Assembly (NCBI GenBank): GCA_943328505.2
Contig: CALQAH020000016.1
Span: forward strand, 1-43,503
Direction of reading: 5' to 3'
Length of the DNA stretch: 43,503 bases
Origin: Rhizobium sp. Q54
Lineage (GTDB): Bacteria > Bacteroidota > Bacteroidia > Flavobacteriales > Flavobacteriaceae
Under the pieces are notes generated by a model. It was given only the letters and a program-made list of their open reading frames with translations. It made no database searches and had not been told where the DNA came from. Below, one piece after another: positions 6,873-14,808 of the stretch. The position numbers and the translations under genes were made by a program. Each line of letters begins with the position of its first letter. The stretch's first letter is position 1.

Positions 6873-8675
6873 TTAGTCATTCAATTTCAACACCGCCATA
6901 AATGCTTCTTGAGGAATTTCAACATTACCCACTAAACGCATTCTCTTTTTCCCTTTTTTCTGTTTTTCAAGCAATTTACGTTTACGAGAAATATCACCAC
7001 CATAACATTTGGCAGTAACGTCTTTACGCAAGGCTTTTATCGTTTCACGTGCAATAATTTTAGCACCAATAGCCGCTTGAATAGGAATGTCAAATTGCTG
7101 TCTCGGAATTAACTCACGCAGTTTTTCACACATTTTTTTACCAATATGATACGCATTGCTTTCATGAATCAAAGCCGAAAGCGCATCCACAGATTGACCA
7201 TTTAACAAAACATCAAGTCGAACCAATTTAGAGGTTCGCATCCCAATTGGCGAATAATCAAAGGACGCATATCCTTTGGAAATCGTTTTCAATCGGTCAT
7301 AAAAATCGAATACAATTTCTGCCAAAGGCATGTCAAAATTCAATTCTACTCTTTCGGTAGTTAAATACGTTTGATTGGTTATTACACCACGTTTTTCAAT
7401 ACACAAACTCATTACATTACCCACATAATCGGCTTTTGTAATGATGGTCGCTTTTATAAAGGGCTCTTCCACTCGGTCTAGTCGAGAAGGTTCCGGTAAA
7501 TCGGAAGGATTGTTCACTACAAAAGGAGCTTCAGGATCTTTTTTGGTGTAAGCCAAATAAGAAACGTTGGGAACTGTAGTAATAACGGTCATGTCAAACT
7601 CGCGTTCTAAACGTTCCTGAATGATTTCCATGTGCAACATTCCTAAAAAGCCACAACGGAAACCAAACCCTAAAGCGGCAGAACTTTCTGGAAGAAATAC
7701 TAAAGAAGCATCGTTCAATTGTAATTTTTCCATAGAGTTTCTAAGCTCTTCATAATCTTCAGTATCCACAGGATAAATTCCGGCGAAAACCATTGGTTTT
7801 ACATCTTCAAAACCGGTAATCATATTGGTAGTAGGCGTTTTTGCATCGGTCAAAGTATCACCCACTTTTACTTCTTTGGCTTCTTTAATTCCCGAAATCA
7901 AATAACCCACATCGCCAGTAGAAATGACATCTTTTGGCACTTGGTTTAACTTCAAAGTTCCTACTTCATCGGCAAAATATTCATTGCCAGTTGCCATGAA
8001 TTTAATTTTTTGTCCTTTGCGTATTTCACCATTTTTTACTCTAAAAATAACTTCAATCCCACGAAACGGATTGTAATGCGAATCGAAAATCAAAGCTTGT
8101 AATGGCTCGTCTTTCACGCCTTTTGGAGGTGGAATTTTTTCGATAATGGCAGCCAAAATATTTTCGACACCAAAACCAGTTTTCCCAGAGGCATGAATAA
8201 TATCCTCCAATTTGCAACCTAATAAATCAATGATATCATCACTCACTTCTTCAGGATTGGCACTTGGTAAATCCACTTTATTTAATACTGGAATAATCTC
8301 TAAATCATTTTCCAAAGCCAAATATAAATTTGAAATCGTCTGAGCTTGAATACTTTGTGCTGCATCCACAATCAAAAGCGCCCCTTCACAAGCCGCAATG
8401 GAACGGGAAACTTCATACGAGAAATCCACGTGTCCTGGTGTATCAATTAGATTCAAAATATAATTTTCACCTTTATAGGTATACTCCATTTGAATGGCAT
8501 GACTCTTAATGGTGATACCGCGTTCGCGCTCCAAGTCCATGTTGTCAAGCAATTGCGCTTTTTCTTCACGGGCAGTAACCGTTTGTGTGGCACCAAGAAG
8601 TCGGTCGGCTAGCGTACTTTTTCCGTGGTCAATGTGTGCAATGATGCAAAAATTCCTAATATGTTTCATCTTCAA
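6873..8675 (-). CDS. lepA: Elongation factor 4 (translation GTPase LepA)
   Basis: 600 residues, as in E. coli (599). The GTPase domain is complete: [10 protein letters not shown] (13-22), the switch [17 protein letters not shown], and NKVDLP. Domains II, III and V follow, and the C-terminal domain specific to EF-4 is present, with basic [20 protein letters not shown] near the end. It is a ribosomal GTPase that acts on stalled or misplaced elongation complexes. The start could be Met1 or Met3; both are ATG. The upstream leader of about 150 bp carries an interspersed palindromic repeat, and a TATATTTG -7 element (8825-8832, minus) would place that repeat within the 5' UTR. Confidence 0.97.
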   Translation of the reverse strand: MKMKHIRNFCIIAHIDHGKSTLADRLLGATQTVTAREEKAQLLDNMDLERERGITIKSHAIQMEYTYKGENYILNLIDTPGHVDFSYEVSRSIAACEGALLIVDAAQSIQAQTISNLYLALENDLEIIPVLNKVDLPSANPEEVSDDIIDLLGCKLEDIIHASGKTGFGVENILAAIIEKIPPPKGVKDEPLQALIFDSHYNPFRGIEVIFRVKNGEIRKGQKIKFMATGNEYFADEVGTLKLNQVPKDVISTGDVGYLISGIKEAKEVKVGDTLTDAKTPTTNMITGFEDVKPMVFAGIYPVDTEDYEELRNSMEKLQLNDASLVFLPESSAALGFGFRCGFLGMLHMEIIQERLEREFDMTVITTVPNVSYLAYTKKDPEAPFVVNNPSDLPEPSRLDRVEEPFIKATIITKADYVGNVMSLCIEKRGVITNQTYLTTERVELNFDMPLAEIVFDFYDRLKTISKGYASFDYSPIGMRTSKLVRLDVLLNGQSVDALSALIHESNAYHIGKKMCEKLRELIPRQQFDIPIQAAIGAKIIARETIKALRKDVTAKCYGGDISRKRKLLEKQKKGKKRMRLVGNVEIPQEAFMAVLKLND

Positions 8676-8693
8676 TAGCTGTCAAAATTATTA

Positions 8694-8800
8694 TGGGCGT
8701 GACCACAAGGGTCGGGCTTTCCGTTACAATCTTTTGTTTTTTGAAAAGAAAAAAACAAAAGGATTTTCTCTGCAATCCCTCACGCAGACTACCGTTGTAT
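8694..8800. repeat. Interspersed palindromic intergenic element (type A)
   Basis: The element starts with a GGGCGTGACC block and ends near an AATCCCTCACGC block; its outer hexamers GCGTGA (8697-8702) and TCACGC (8780-8785) are inverted. Inside, an AATCTTTTGTTTTTT arm (8728-8742) faces an A-rich inverse arm (8749-8765). This layout resembles, from memory, a noncoding repeat found scattered in many Flavobacterium genomes. It lies between lepA and dus, within the likely lepA leader. Only one copy is in the window, so the repeat status rests on recollection. Confidence 0.55.
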
Positions 8801-8861
8801 AATTAACGGCAATCAATTAATCGGCAAATATAGGGCAAAGATTTGAAACATATTCCTTTTA

Positions 8862-8917
8862 AACCATTAAGCAATTAAGAAAGTTAAGACTTAATGTGCC
8901 TTAATCCCTTAATGGTT
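8862..8917. repeat. Inverted repeat upstream of dus
   Basis: AACCATTAAG (8862-8871) is exactly inverted at 8908-8917 (CTTAATGGTT). The 36-nt loop is itself made of TTAAG/CTTAA pieces, so several foldings are possible. It ends 24 bp before the dus -7 element and is probably not transcribed with dus. Confidence 0.6.
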
Positions 8918-8941
8918 CAAAAAACTGAATTTTAATTTTTC

Positions 8942-8949
8942 TATCTTTG
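8942..8949 (+). promoter_or_regulatory. dus promoter, -7 element
   Basis: TATCTTTG, full match to TAnnTTTG, 16 bp before the ATG at 8966. It predicts a leader of only about a dozen bases. No clear -33 TTG is seen. Confidence 0.55.
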
Positions 8950-8965
8950 CCAAAAATTAATAAAA

Positions 8966-9958
8966 ATGCCAAAAATAGGCAACATCGAACTTCCTGATTT
9001 TCCCTTACTTCTGGCACCTATGGAGGACGTGAGTGATCCGCCGTTTCGTAGATTGTGTAAAATGCATGGTGCCGATTTGATGTATTCGGAATTTATTTCT
9101 TCCGAAGGATTAATCAGAGACGCTATTAAAAGCCGAATGAAATTGGATATTTTCGATTACGAACGCCCTGTTGGTATTCAAATTTTTGGTGGCGATGAAG
9201 AAGCGATGGCCATGTCGGCTAAAATTGTGGAAGCAGTGCATCCTGATTTAGTGGATATTAACTTTGGTTGTCCCGTTAAAAAAGTTGTTTGTAAAGGCGC
9301 TGGTGCTGGTGTTTTGAAAGACGTTGATTTGATGGTGCGTTTAACAAAAGCAGTAATTAGAAGTACCAACCTTCCTGTTACAGTAAAAACGCGATTGGGT
9401 TGGGACGAAAACTCTATCAATATTGATGAAGTGGCCGAAAGATTGCAAGATATTGGCGTGCAAGCCTTAACCGTTCATGCCAGAACTCGTGCGCAAATGT
9501 ATAAAGGACATTCCGATTGGTCGCATGTAGCACGAGTGAAAAATAATCCTAGAATCACGATGCCTATTTTTGGCAATGGCGATATCGATTCTCCAGAAAA
9601 AGCATTGGAATATAAAAATAAATATGGCCTTGACGGCATCATGATTGGTCGAGCAGCCATTGGGTATCCTTGGATTTTTAATGAAATCAAACATTATTTC
9701 AAAACAGGAGAACATTTAGCGCCGCCAACAATTATTGACAGGGTTGAAGCGGCTCGAAATCACTTAACGTGGTCGATGGATTGGAAAGGGGAACGCGTTG
9801 GAATTGTTGAAATGCGTCGTCATTACACCAATTATTTTAAAGGAATTCATTCGTTTAAAGAATACAAACAACGCTTAGTAACCATTGACGATGCAGAAGG
9901 ATTATTTAAAACTTTAGATGAGGTGGCAGAAGTATATTCGAAGTACCAGTTTATATAA
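8966..9958 (+). CDS. dusB: tRNA-dihydrouridine synthase (DusB/NifR3-like)
   Basis: 330 residues forming an FMN-binding TIM barrel with a small C-terminal helical domain. It reduces specific uridines in tRNA to dihydrouridine with NADPH. Visible motifs: LLAPMEDVSDPPFR (phosphate/flavin binding), DINFGCPVKKVVCKGAGAG with the catalytic Cys109, VTVKTRLGWD, LTVHARTRAQMYKG, and GNGDIDSPEKA followed by GLDGIMIGRAAIGYPW for phosphate binding. The signature fits the NifR3/DusB subgroup best; which uridine it modifies cannot be read from the sequence. Its stop codon is followed immediately, with no spacer, by the stop codon of the convergent permease gene. Confidence 0.93.
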   Translation: MPKIGNIELPDFPLLLAPMEDVSDPPFRRLCKMHGADLMYSEFISSEGLIRDAIKSRMKLDIFDYERPVGIQIFGGDEEAMAMSAKIVEAVHPDLVDINFGCPVKKVVCKGAGAGVLKDVDLMVRLTKAVIRSTNLPVTVKTRLGWDENSINIDEVAERLQDIGVQALTVHARTRAQMYKGHSDWSHVARVKNNPRITMPIFGNGDIDSPEKALEYKNKYGLDGIMIGRAAIGYPWIFNEIKHYFKTGEHLAPPTIIDRVEAARNHLTWSMDWKGERVGIVEMRRHYTNYFKGIHSFKEYKQRLVTIDDAEGLFKTLDEVAEVYSKYQFI

Positions 9959-11164
9959 TTACTCCAATAATTTTTTACTTACTCTACTACTTGCAATTAG
10001 GGAAGCTAAAACCCCTAAAGTTATAATTGTTGCCAAAACGATTAGTACATTTTCAAGGCTAAAGACGACAGGATAAGCCAATGTTGGCGTAATCATCACC
10101 CAATTAAATTGTTGTTGCAATACTACCAAAATTATTCCCAAAAATAAGCCTAAAATTCCTCCAAAGACGCTCAATAAACTCCCTTGAAGTAAAAATATTT
10201 TTCTCAAATCTTTTACTTCAGTTCCTAAATTAAAGAGGGTTTTTAGATTTCCTTTTTTATCGAGAATCATCATAATCAAAGCGCCTATTAAGTTGAAAAG
10301 CGCAATGATAATTACTAATGTAAAAATAAGGTACACGGCAATATTTTCGGTATTCAGCATTTTATATAAAGTAGCATTGAGTTGCGCTCTGTTTTTTACT
10401 TCAATCAAATTATTAAAAATTTTCTCAATTTGAGAGTGAATTGCAGTTTCATCTGCATTGGGTTTTGTTTTTATTTCAATTCCCGAAATCTGATTGGGTT
10501 TGTATTCCAATAATTCTTGCGCTAAACGAATATCTGCAAAAACATATTTACTATCTATATCCTCACTAATAGCATAAATTCCAACAGGAATTAAAACCGA
10601 TTTATTAAAAGCTTGTTCAGGGTTTTCAATTGTTCCTTTTCCAGGTTTAGGCACAAACACCTCAAAGTTATTATTAAAATCAAACAATCCCAACGATAAT
10701 TTTTCGGAAATGCCATAACCAATCACAACCTGATACGTATTTGGCTTTAACCACTGACCGTTAAACAAACTTTTTGAAATGTCATTAATTTTTACAAAAT
10801 TAGCATCAACACCTTTTAAGTAGGTAACTTGTTCTTTTCCGTCAAAATAAAAAAGCACACGTTCTTCAATGATTTTGCTATAACTAGCAATTCCCTCAAT
10901 GTTTTTAAGCTGGTTTTCCTGAGTTGGTGTAATAAAAATAGATTTTCCTTTGGATGGATTAACTTTTAAGTCAGGATCGGAATCATTAGAAAAAGACAAA
11001 CTAAAATCGCGCAAACCACTAAAAACGGAAAGTACTACAAACAAAGCCATCGCTCCAACAATAATTCCCATGGAAGCAATTCCTGTTATAATATTGATAG
11101 CGTTGCTTTTGCTTTTACTAAAAATGTAACGTTTCGCTATGTAAAGCGGAAAATTCAAATTCAA
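9959..11164 (-). CDS. LolC/LolE-type ABC transporter permease
   Basis: 401 residues with the FtsX/MacB permease layout: one N-terminal membrane helix (about residues 22-48, with NIITGIASMGIIVGAMALFV), a large periplasmic domain (~50-270), and three C-terminal helices (from about 275, 320 and 365). In the LolCDE machine such permeases lift mature lipoproteins from the inner membrane toward the LolA carrier, driven by the ATPase LolD, which is not in this window. The opening PLYIAKRYIFSKSKSNAINI is typical of LolC/E proteins; Bacteroidetes often have a single LolC/E-like permease, so C and E cannot be told apart. It lies 15 bp behind rbfA in the same direction and is likely cotranscribed with it. 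Confidence 0.88.
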   Translation of the reverse strand: MNLNFPLYIAKRYIFSKSKSNAINIITGIASMGIIVGAMALFVVLSVFSGLRDFSLSFSNDSDPDLKVNPSKGKSIFITPTQENQLKNIEGIASYSKIIEERVLFYFDGKEQVTYLKGVDANFVKINDISKSLFNGQWLKPNTYQVVIGYGISEKLSLGLFDFNNNFEVFVPKPGKGTIENPEQAFNKSVLIPVGIYAISEDIDSKYVFADIRLAQELLEYKPNQISGIEIKTKPNADETAIHSQIEKIFNNLIEVKNRAQLNATLYKMLNTENIAVYLIFTLVIIIALFNLIGALIMMILDKKGNLKTLFNLGTEVKDLRKIFLLQGSLLSVFGGILGLFLGIILVVLQQQFNWVMITPTLAYPVVFSLENVLIVLATIITLGVLASLIASSRVSKKLLE

Positions 11165-11179
11165 ATTTTATTAAAGGGT

Positions 11180-11572
11180 TTAAAATTTCTTGCGTTTTTC
11201 TAAAAGATCACGATTTTCAATAGGATTTTCTTTAGAAGAAAGTGCATTGTCAATTTTCTCAATGTAATCAAGAGAGTCGTCTATATAAAAGGTAAGGTTT
11301 GGAACTTTTCGCAATTGTAGTTTCACGCGTTGCGATAAATCGTGCTTAATCAATTTACTGTTTGATTTTATAGCAACCAATAAATCTTTTGCTTTTTCTT
11401 GAGGAAATACACTCAAATATACTTTTGCAACGGATAAATCGGTTGTGACAATTACTTTAGAAACGGAAATCATCAAATTTGAAATGCCGTTTTTACGCAC
11501 TTCTCCTTGAAGGATATCAACCAAATCTTTTTGTAAAACACCACCAATTTTTTTCTGTCTATTTGTTTCCAT
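11180..11572 (-). CDS. rbfA: 30S ribosome-binding factor A
   Basis: 130 residues from ATG at 11572. A TTG five codons upstream is also in frame but lies within the promoter -7 element, so the ATG is preferred. It is a single KH-like domain protein needed for late 30S maturation and cold adaptation. Family features seen: ETNRQKKIGGVLQKDLVDIL at the N-terminus, VTTDLSVAKVYLSVFP in the middle, and LRKVPNLTFYIDDSLDY near the end. The promoter element ends 4 bp before the ATG, so the mRNA should be leaderless or nearly so. The LolC/E-like permease follows 15 bp downstream. Confidence 0.93.
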   Translation of the reverse strand: METNRQKKIGGVLQKDLVDILQGEVRKNGISNLMISVSKVIVTTDLSVAKVYLSVFPQEKAKDLLVAIKSNSKLIKHDLSQRVKLQLRKVPNLTFYIDDSLDYIEKIDNALSSKENPIENRDLLEKRKKF

Positions 11573-11576
11573 GGTG

Positions 11577-11584
11577 CAAAAATA
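11577..11584 (-). promoter_or_regulatory. rbfA promoter, -7 element (predicts leaderless mRNA)
   Basis: TATTTTTG on the minus strand, a full TAnnTTTG match whose last base is 5 nt from the A of the ATG. Transcription would begin at or within a base or two of the start codon. TTTG at 11599-11602 is only 14 nt upstream, shorter than usual. Confidence 0.6.
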
Positions 11585-11774
11585 CAATTTTAAATATTCA
11601 AAGTTATGATTTACATCTAATTTAGCAGAGAATGTGATGGGATTTTTGTTTGAGGATTACAATTAAATCAATATTTGAACTTATAGATTTTGCCATTGTT
11701 TATTGCTAAACAAACCTAAAAACGTAATTTATAAATGTCTAAAAAACAACTAGAAAAGAATTTTTATTTTGGTA

Positions 11775-11805
11775 TTTGCTTTTAAAAGAAATAATTGTAC
11801 TTTTG
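11775..11805 (+). promoter_or_regulatory. rplM-rpsI promoter
   Basis: TTTG (11775-11778), 19-nt spacer, TACTTTTG (11798-11805): an ideal Bacteroidetes promoter. Predicted leader about 40 nt to the rplM ATG. Confidence 0.8.
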
Positions 11806-11848
11806 CAACCCCTTTATTAGGGATGGAATGTTTAATTAAAAAAATATT

Positions 11849-12304
11849 ATGGACGCATTAAGCTACAAGACACAATCTGCAAGCAAAGCCACTGTTACAA
11901 AAGAGTGGATAATTGTAGATGCCGACGGTCATAACTTAGGACGTCTTGCTTCAAAGGTCGCAATGATCCTTAGAGGTAAGTACAAGCCTAGTTATACACC
12001 TCACGTCGACTGTGGAGATAACGTTATTGTTATCAACTCAGAGAAAATTAACCTTACAGGTAACAAAATGGACGAGAAGACATACATTCGTCACACAGGT
12101 TATCCAGGAGGACAAAGAAGTTTGACTGCAAAAGTTTTGCAATCAAAAAACCCTGCTTTGTTAATTGAAAAAGCAGTGAAAGGAATGTTGCCTAAAAACA
12201 AATTAGGAGCAGAACTTTTCAGAAATCTAAATGTTGTTGTAGGTACTGAGCACAAACAAGGTGCGCAAAAACCTAAAACAGTTAACCTAAACGATCTTAA
12301 GTAA
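11849..12304 (+). CDS. rplM: Ribosomal protein L13
   Basis: 151 residues, slightly longer than E. coli L13 (142) owing to an N-terminal extension of about 10 residues. Characteristic segments are WIIVDADGHNLGRLASKVA, LRGKYKPSYTPHVDCGDNV and KAVKGMLPKNKLG. It is a 50S assembly protein. The stop codon TAA overlaps the ATG of rpsI by one base (TAATG), the usual L13-S9 coupling. A strong promoter lies 44 bp upstream. Confidence 0.98.
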   Translation: MDALSYKTQSASKATVTKEWIIVDADGHNLGRLASKVAMILRGKYKPSYTPHVDCGDNVIVINSEKINLTGNKMDEKTYIRHTGYPGGQRSLTAKVLQSKNPALLIEKAVKGMLPKNKLGAELFRNLNVVVGTEHKQGAQKPKTVNLNDLK

Positions 12305-12690
12305 TGGGAGCAATTCACAAAATCGGAAGAAGAAAATGTGCTGTTGCACGTGTTTATGTTTCGGAAGGAACAGGAGTAATCGTTGTAAACAAAAAACCAT
12401 TCGCAACTTATTTTCCAACGGCAACTTTACAGTACAAAGTATTACAACCAATGTCAATGACAGAAAATGTAACTAACTATGATGTAAAAGTTAATGTTTA
12501 CGGAGGTGGTTCAACAGGTCAAGCAGAAGCTGTTCGTATGGCTTTAGCTAGAGTTATGTGTGAAGTTGGTGAAGGAAACAGAGCTATACTAAAACCAGAA
12601 GGTTTATTAACAAGAGATCCAAGAATGGTTGAACGTAAAAAATTCGGTCAGAAGAAAGCTCGTAAGAGATTCCAATTCTCTAAACGTTAA
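12304..12690 (+). CDS. rpsI: Ribosomal protein S9
   Basis: 128 residues, standard length. Contains IGRRKCAVARVYV at the N-terminus, NVYGGGSTGQAEAVRMALAR in the middle, and the basic tail ending KARKRFQFSKR that reaches the ribosomal P site. Translation is coupled to rplM through the TAATG overlap. A short hairpin (12699-12721) follows. Confidence 0.98.
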   Translation: MGAIHKIGRRKCAVARVYVSEGTGVIVVNKKPFATYFPTATLQYKVLQPMSMTENVTNYDVKVNVYGGGSTGQAEAVRMALARVMCEVGEGNRAILKPEGLLTRDPRMVERKKFGQKKARKRFQFSKR

Positions 12691-12698
12691 TAGTGCCT

Positions 12699-12721
12699 GT
12701 CTTGTACTTTTTGTACGAGAC
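12699..12721 (+). terminator. Hairpin after rpsI, partial terminator or rpsB leader element
   Basis: GTCTTGTAC (12699-12707) pairs with GTACGAGAC (12713-12721) through one G-U pair, loop TTTTT. No T-run follows, so it may not end transcription; rplM-rpsI and rpsB-tsf could be read through. No promoter element was found between here and rpsB. A small GC-rich palindrome, CTCGCC-GA-GGCGAG, follows at 12759-12772. Confidence 0.45.
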
Positions 12722-12800
12722 TTATTGATCATAAAATTTAAAAACAATGTTGTTGTTGCTCGCCGAGGCGAGAATTAGTTTAGCATCTAAATGGGTTGAA

Positions 12801-12843
12801 AAGTTTAGAAGTTTAGAAGTTTAAAAGTTTAGTAATCTAAACT
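12801..12843 (+). repeat. 8-bp tandem repeats and hairpin in the rpsB leader
   Basis: Four tandem units of AAGTTTAG fill 12801-12832 (the third is AAGTTTAA). The last unit forms a hairpin with the following bases: AGTTTAG (12826-12832), TAAT, CTAAACT (12837-12843). It lies about 70 bp before the rpsB ATG. Confidence 0.7.
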
Positions 12844-12912
12844 CATAACCATCCTAAATTCATAACATCAAAAGACACATTGCTAATCAACAGAACGTAA
12901 ACTAAGAAAAAA

Positions 12913-13770
12913 ATGTCAAACAAAGTAGAAGTTAAAGAATTACTAGAAGCAGGTGTTCACTTTGGACACATGACTAGAAAATGGGATCCAAATATGGCTC
13001 CATACATTTATATGGAACGTAATGGAATTCACATTATCAATCTATATAAAACTTCAGCAAAAATTGAAGAAGCGAATGAAGCTTTGAAAAAAATTGCAGC
13101 ATCAGGTAGAAAAATACTATTCGTAGCTACCAAAAAACAAGCAAAAGATATAGTTGCTGACAAAGCAGCAGCATGTAACATGCCATACATTACAGAAAGA
13201 TGGCCTGGTGGAATGCTTACTAACTTCGTTACTATTCGTAAAGCCGTTAAAAAAATGGCAACTATCGATAAAATGAAGAAAGACGGAACTTTCATGACTT
13301 TGTCAAAAAAAGAACGTCTTCAAGTAGATCGTCTTCGTGCTAAATTAGAGAAAAACTTAGGTTCAATTGCAGAAATGTCTAGACTACCTGCAGCATTGTT
13401 CGTAGTAGACATAAAAGCAGAACACATCGCAATAAAAGAAGCTCAGAAATTAAACATTCCAGTTTTTGCAATGGTGGATACCAATTCTGATCCTAGAGAG
13501 GTTCAATATGTAATTCCATCAAATGATGATGCTTCTAAATCAATCGATAAAATTTTAACTTTAGTAACAGCTGCAATCGTAGACGGTTTATCAAACAGAA
13601 ATGCTGATGGTAACCCAGAAGAAAATACTGCAGATGAAACAACTCAAGAAGTAGTAGCAGAAGCTGCTGCTCCAGAAACTGTTGTTATTGAAGAAGTAGT
13701 TGAAACTGTTGTAGAAGTAGTAGCAGAAGCTGCAGCTCCAGAAGCAGAGGAAACTAAAACTGAAGAATAA
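12913..13770 (+). CDS. rpsB: Ribosomal protein S2 with acidic C-terminal extension
   Basis: 285 residues against about 241 in E. coli. The first ~230 residues are canonical S2: LLEAGVHFGHMTRKWDPNM, NLYKTSAKIEEA, FVATKKQAKDIV, RWPGGMLTNFVTIRKAV, and VDTNSDPREVQYVIPSNDDA. The remaining ~50 residues are a Glu/Ala/Val-rich tail containing two copies of VVAEAAAPE, presumably flexible and exposed on the 30S surface. The leader is over 200 bp long with repeats and hairpins. tsf follows, separated by a terminator-like hairpin. Confidence 0.97.
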   Translation: MSNKVEVKELLEAGVHFGHMTRKWDPNMAPYIYMERNGIHIINLYKTSAKIEEANEALKKIAASGRKILFVATKKQAKDIVADKAAACNMPYITERWPGGMLTNFVTIRKAVKKMATIDKMKKDGTFMTLSKKERLQVDRLRAKLEKNLGSIAEMSRLPAALFVVDIKAEHIAIKEAQKLNIPVFAMVDTNSDPREVQYVIPSNDDASKSIDKILTLVTAAIVDGLSNRNADGNPEENTADETTQEVVAEAAAPETVVIEEVVETVVEVVAEAAAPEAEETKTEE

Positions 13771-13785
13771 ATAATATTTAGATAA

Positions 13786-13846
13786 AGTCGTTTTGATGAT
13801 TCATGTTTACTTTTGTAGACATACTCAACAAAACGACTACTTTTTT
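13786..13846 (+). terminator. Terminator/attenuator between rpsB and tsf
   Basis: AGTCGTTTTG (13786-13795) is exactly inverted at 13829-13838 (CAAAACGACT) and is followed by ACTTTTTT. The 33-nt loop is long and contains a tsf promoter element, so part of the rpsB transcript may end here and a separate tsf transcript begin. Confidence 0.55.
13808..13815 (+). promoter_or_regulatory. tsf promoter, -7 element inside the hairpin loop
   Basis: TACTTTTG, full match to TAnnTTTG, 54 bp before the tsf ATG. The nearest TTTG (13792-13795) is only 12 nt upstream, so the match is partial. Confidence 0.4.
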
Positions 13847-13868
13847 AAACTTTAAAACAATTGAAAAA

Positions 13869-14693
13869 ATGGCAACAATTACTGCTGCAGACGTAAATAA
13901 ATTAAGAACAATCACAGGTGCTGGAATGATGGACTGCAAGAAAGCACTTGTAGAATCTGATGGAGATTTTGATTTAGCAATCGAAAATCTTCGTAAAAAA
14001 GGTCAAAAAGTAGCTGCAAACCGTTCTGATAGAGAATCTACGGAAGGTGCTGCAATTGCAATCGTTAATGCTGATAAAACTGCAGGTGTAGTCATCACAT
14101 TAAATTGCGAAACTGACTTCGTTGGTATGAATGAAAACTTCGTTAAAATGGCTACTGATATGGCTAATTTAGCATTGAACTACAAAACTAAAGAAGAATT
14201 TTTAGCAGCTGACTTCAACGGAATTACGGTTGCTGAAAAATTAATTGAGCAAACAGGAGTTATAGGAGAAAAACTTGAAATCAGAACTTTCGAAAGATTA
14301 GAAGGTGCTTTCATCGGATCTTACATTCACTCTGGAAATAAAATTGCTACATTAGTATCGTTATCAGCTGTTGTTGCTGGTGGTGACGAAGCTGCAAGAA
14401 ATGTTGCAATGCAAGCTGCAGCAATGAATCCAATTGCTTTAAACGAAGCTGGAGTTGATGCTGAAACTATCGAAAAAGAAATTGAAATCGCAAAAGATTT
14501 ATTGCGTCAAGAAGGAAAACCAGAGGCTATGTTAGAAAACATTTCTAAAGGAAAAATTCAACGTTTTTACAAAGACAATACTTTGGTAAATCAAGATTAT
14601 ATTAAAGATGGTAGCATGAATGTTGCATCTTATGTAAAATCTGTTGATGCTAATTTAACGGTAACAGGTTTTAAAAGAGCAGCGTTAGGATAA
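13869..14693 (+). CDS. tsf: Elongation factor Ts
   Basis: 274 residues from ATG 13869, chosen because the EF-Ts signature starts directly there: ITAADVNKLRTITGAGMMDC, then KKALVESDGDFDLAIENLRKKG. A longer in-frame reading from 13803 would run through the promoter and hairpin. The core carries the nucleotide-exchange motif NCETDFVGMNENF and the C-terminal domain (LLRQEGKPEAMLENISKGK, RFYKDNTLVNQ). It recycles EF-Tu by releasing GDP. It follows rpsB as in most bacteria and is closed by a strong terminator. Confidence 0.97.
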   Translation: MATITAADVNKLRTITGAGMMDCKKALVESDGDFDLAIENLRKKGQKVAANRSDRESTEGAAIAIVNADKTAGVVITLNCETDFVGMNENFVKMATDMANLALNYKTKEEFLAADFNGITVAEKLIEQTGVIGEKLEIRTFERLEGAFIGSYIHSGNKIATLVSLSAVVAGGDEAARNVAMQAAAMNPIALNEAGVDAETIEKEIEIAKDLLRQEGKPEAMLENISKGKIQRFYKDNTLVNQDYIKDGSMNVASYVKSVDANLTVTGFKRAALG

Positions 14694-14728
14694 TAATTCC
14701 GAATTAAAATTATTAATTCATCATACTT

Positions 14729-14767
14729 AAAACGGCATTTCTTAATTGAAATGCCGTTTTTTATTTT
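14729..14767 (+). terminator. Rho-independent terminator of tsf
   Basis: AAAACGGCATTTC (14729-14741) and GAAATGCCGTTTT (14748-14760) form a perfect 13-bp stem with a TTAATT loop and a T-rich tail. Confidence 0.93.
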
Positions 14768-14780
14768 CCCTAAAAAAAAG

Positions 14781-14788
14781 TACATTTG
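14781..14788 (+). promoter_or_regulatory. Promoter -7 element of the transporter-tag pair
   Basis: TACATTTG, full TAnnTTTG match, 20 bp before the ATG at 14809. No -33 TTG is visible because the tsf terminator occupies that position. Confidence 0.5.
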
Positions 14789-14808
14789 ATTTATAACGTT
14801 GAAAAGTA

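Noticed and set aside
13803..13868. Longer tsf start 22 codons upstream
   Set aside because: It would run through a hairpin and promoter element; EF-Ts homology starts at ATG 13869.
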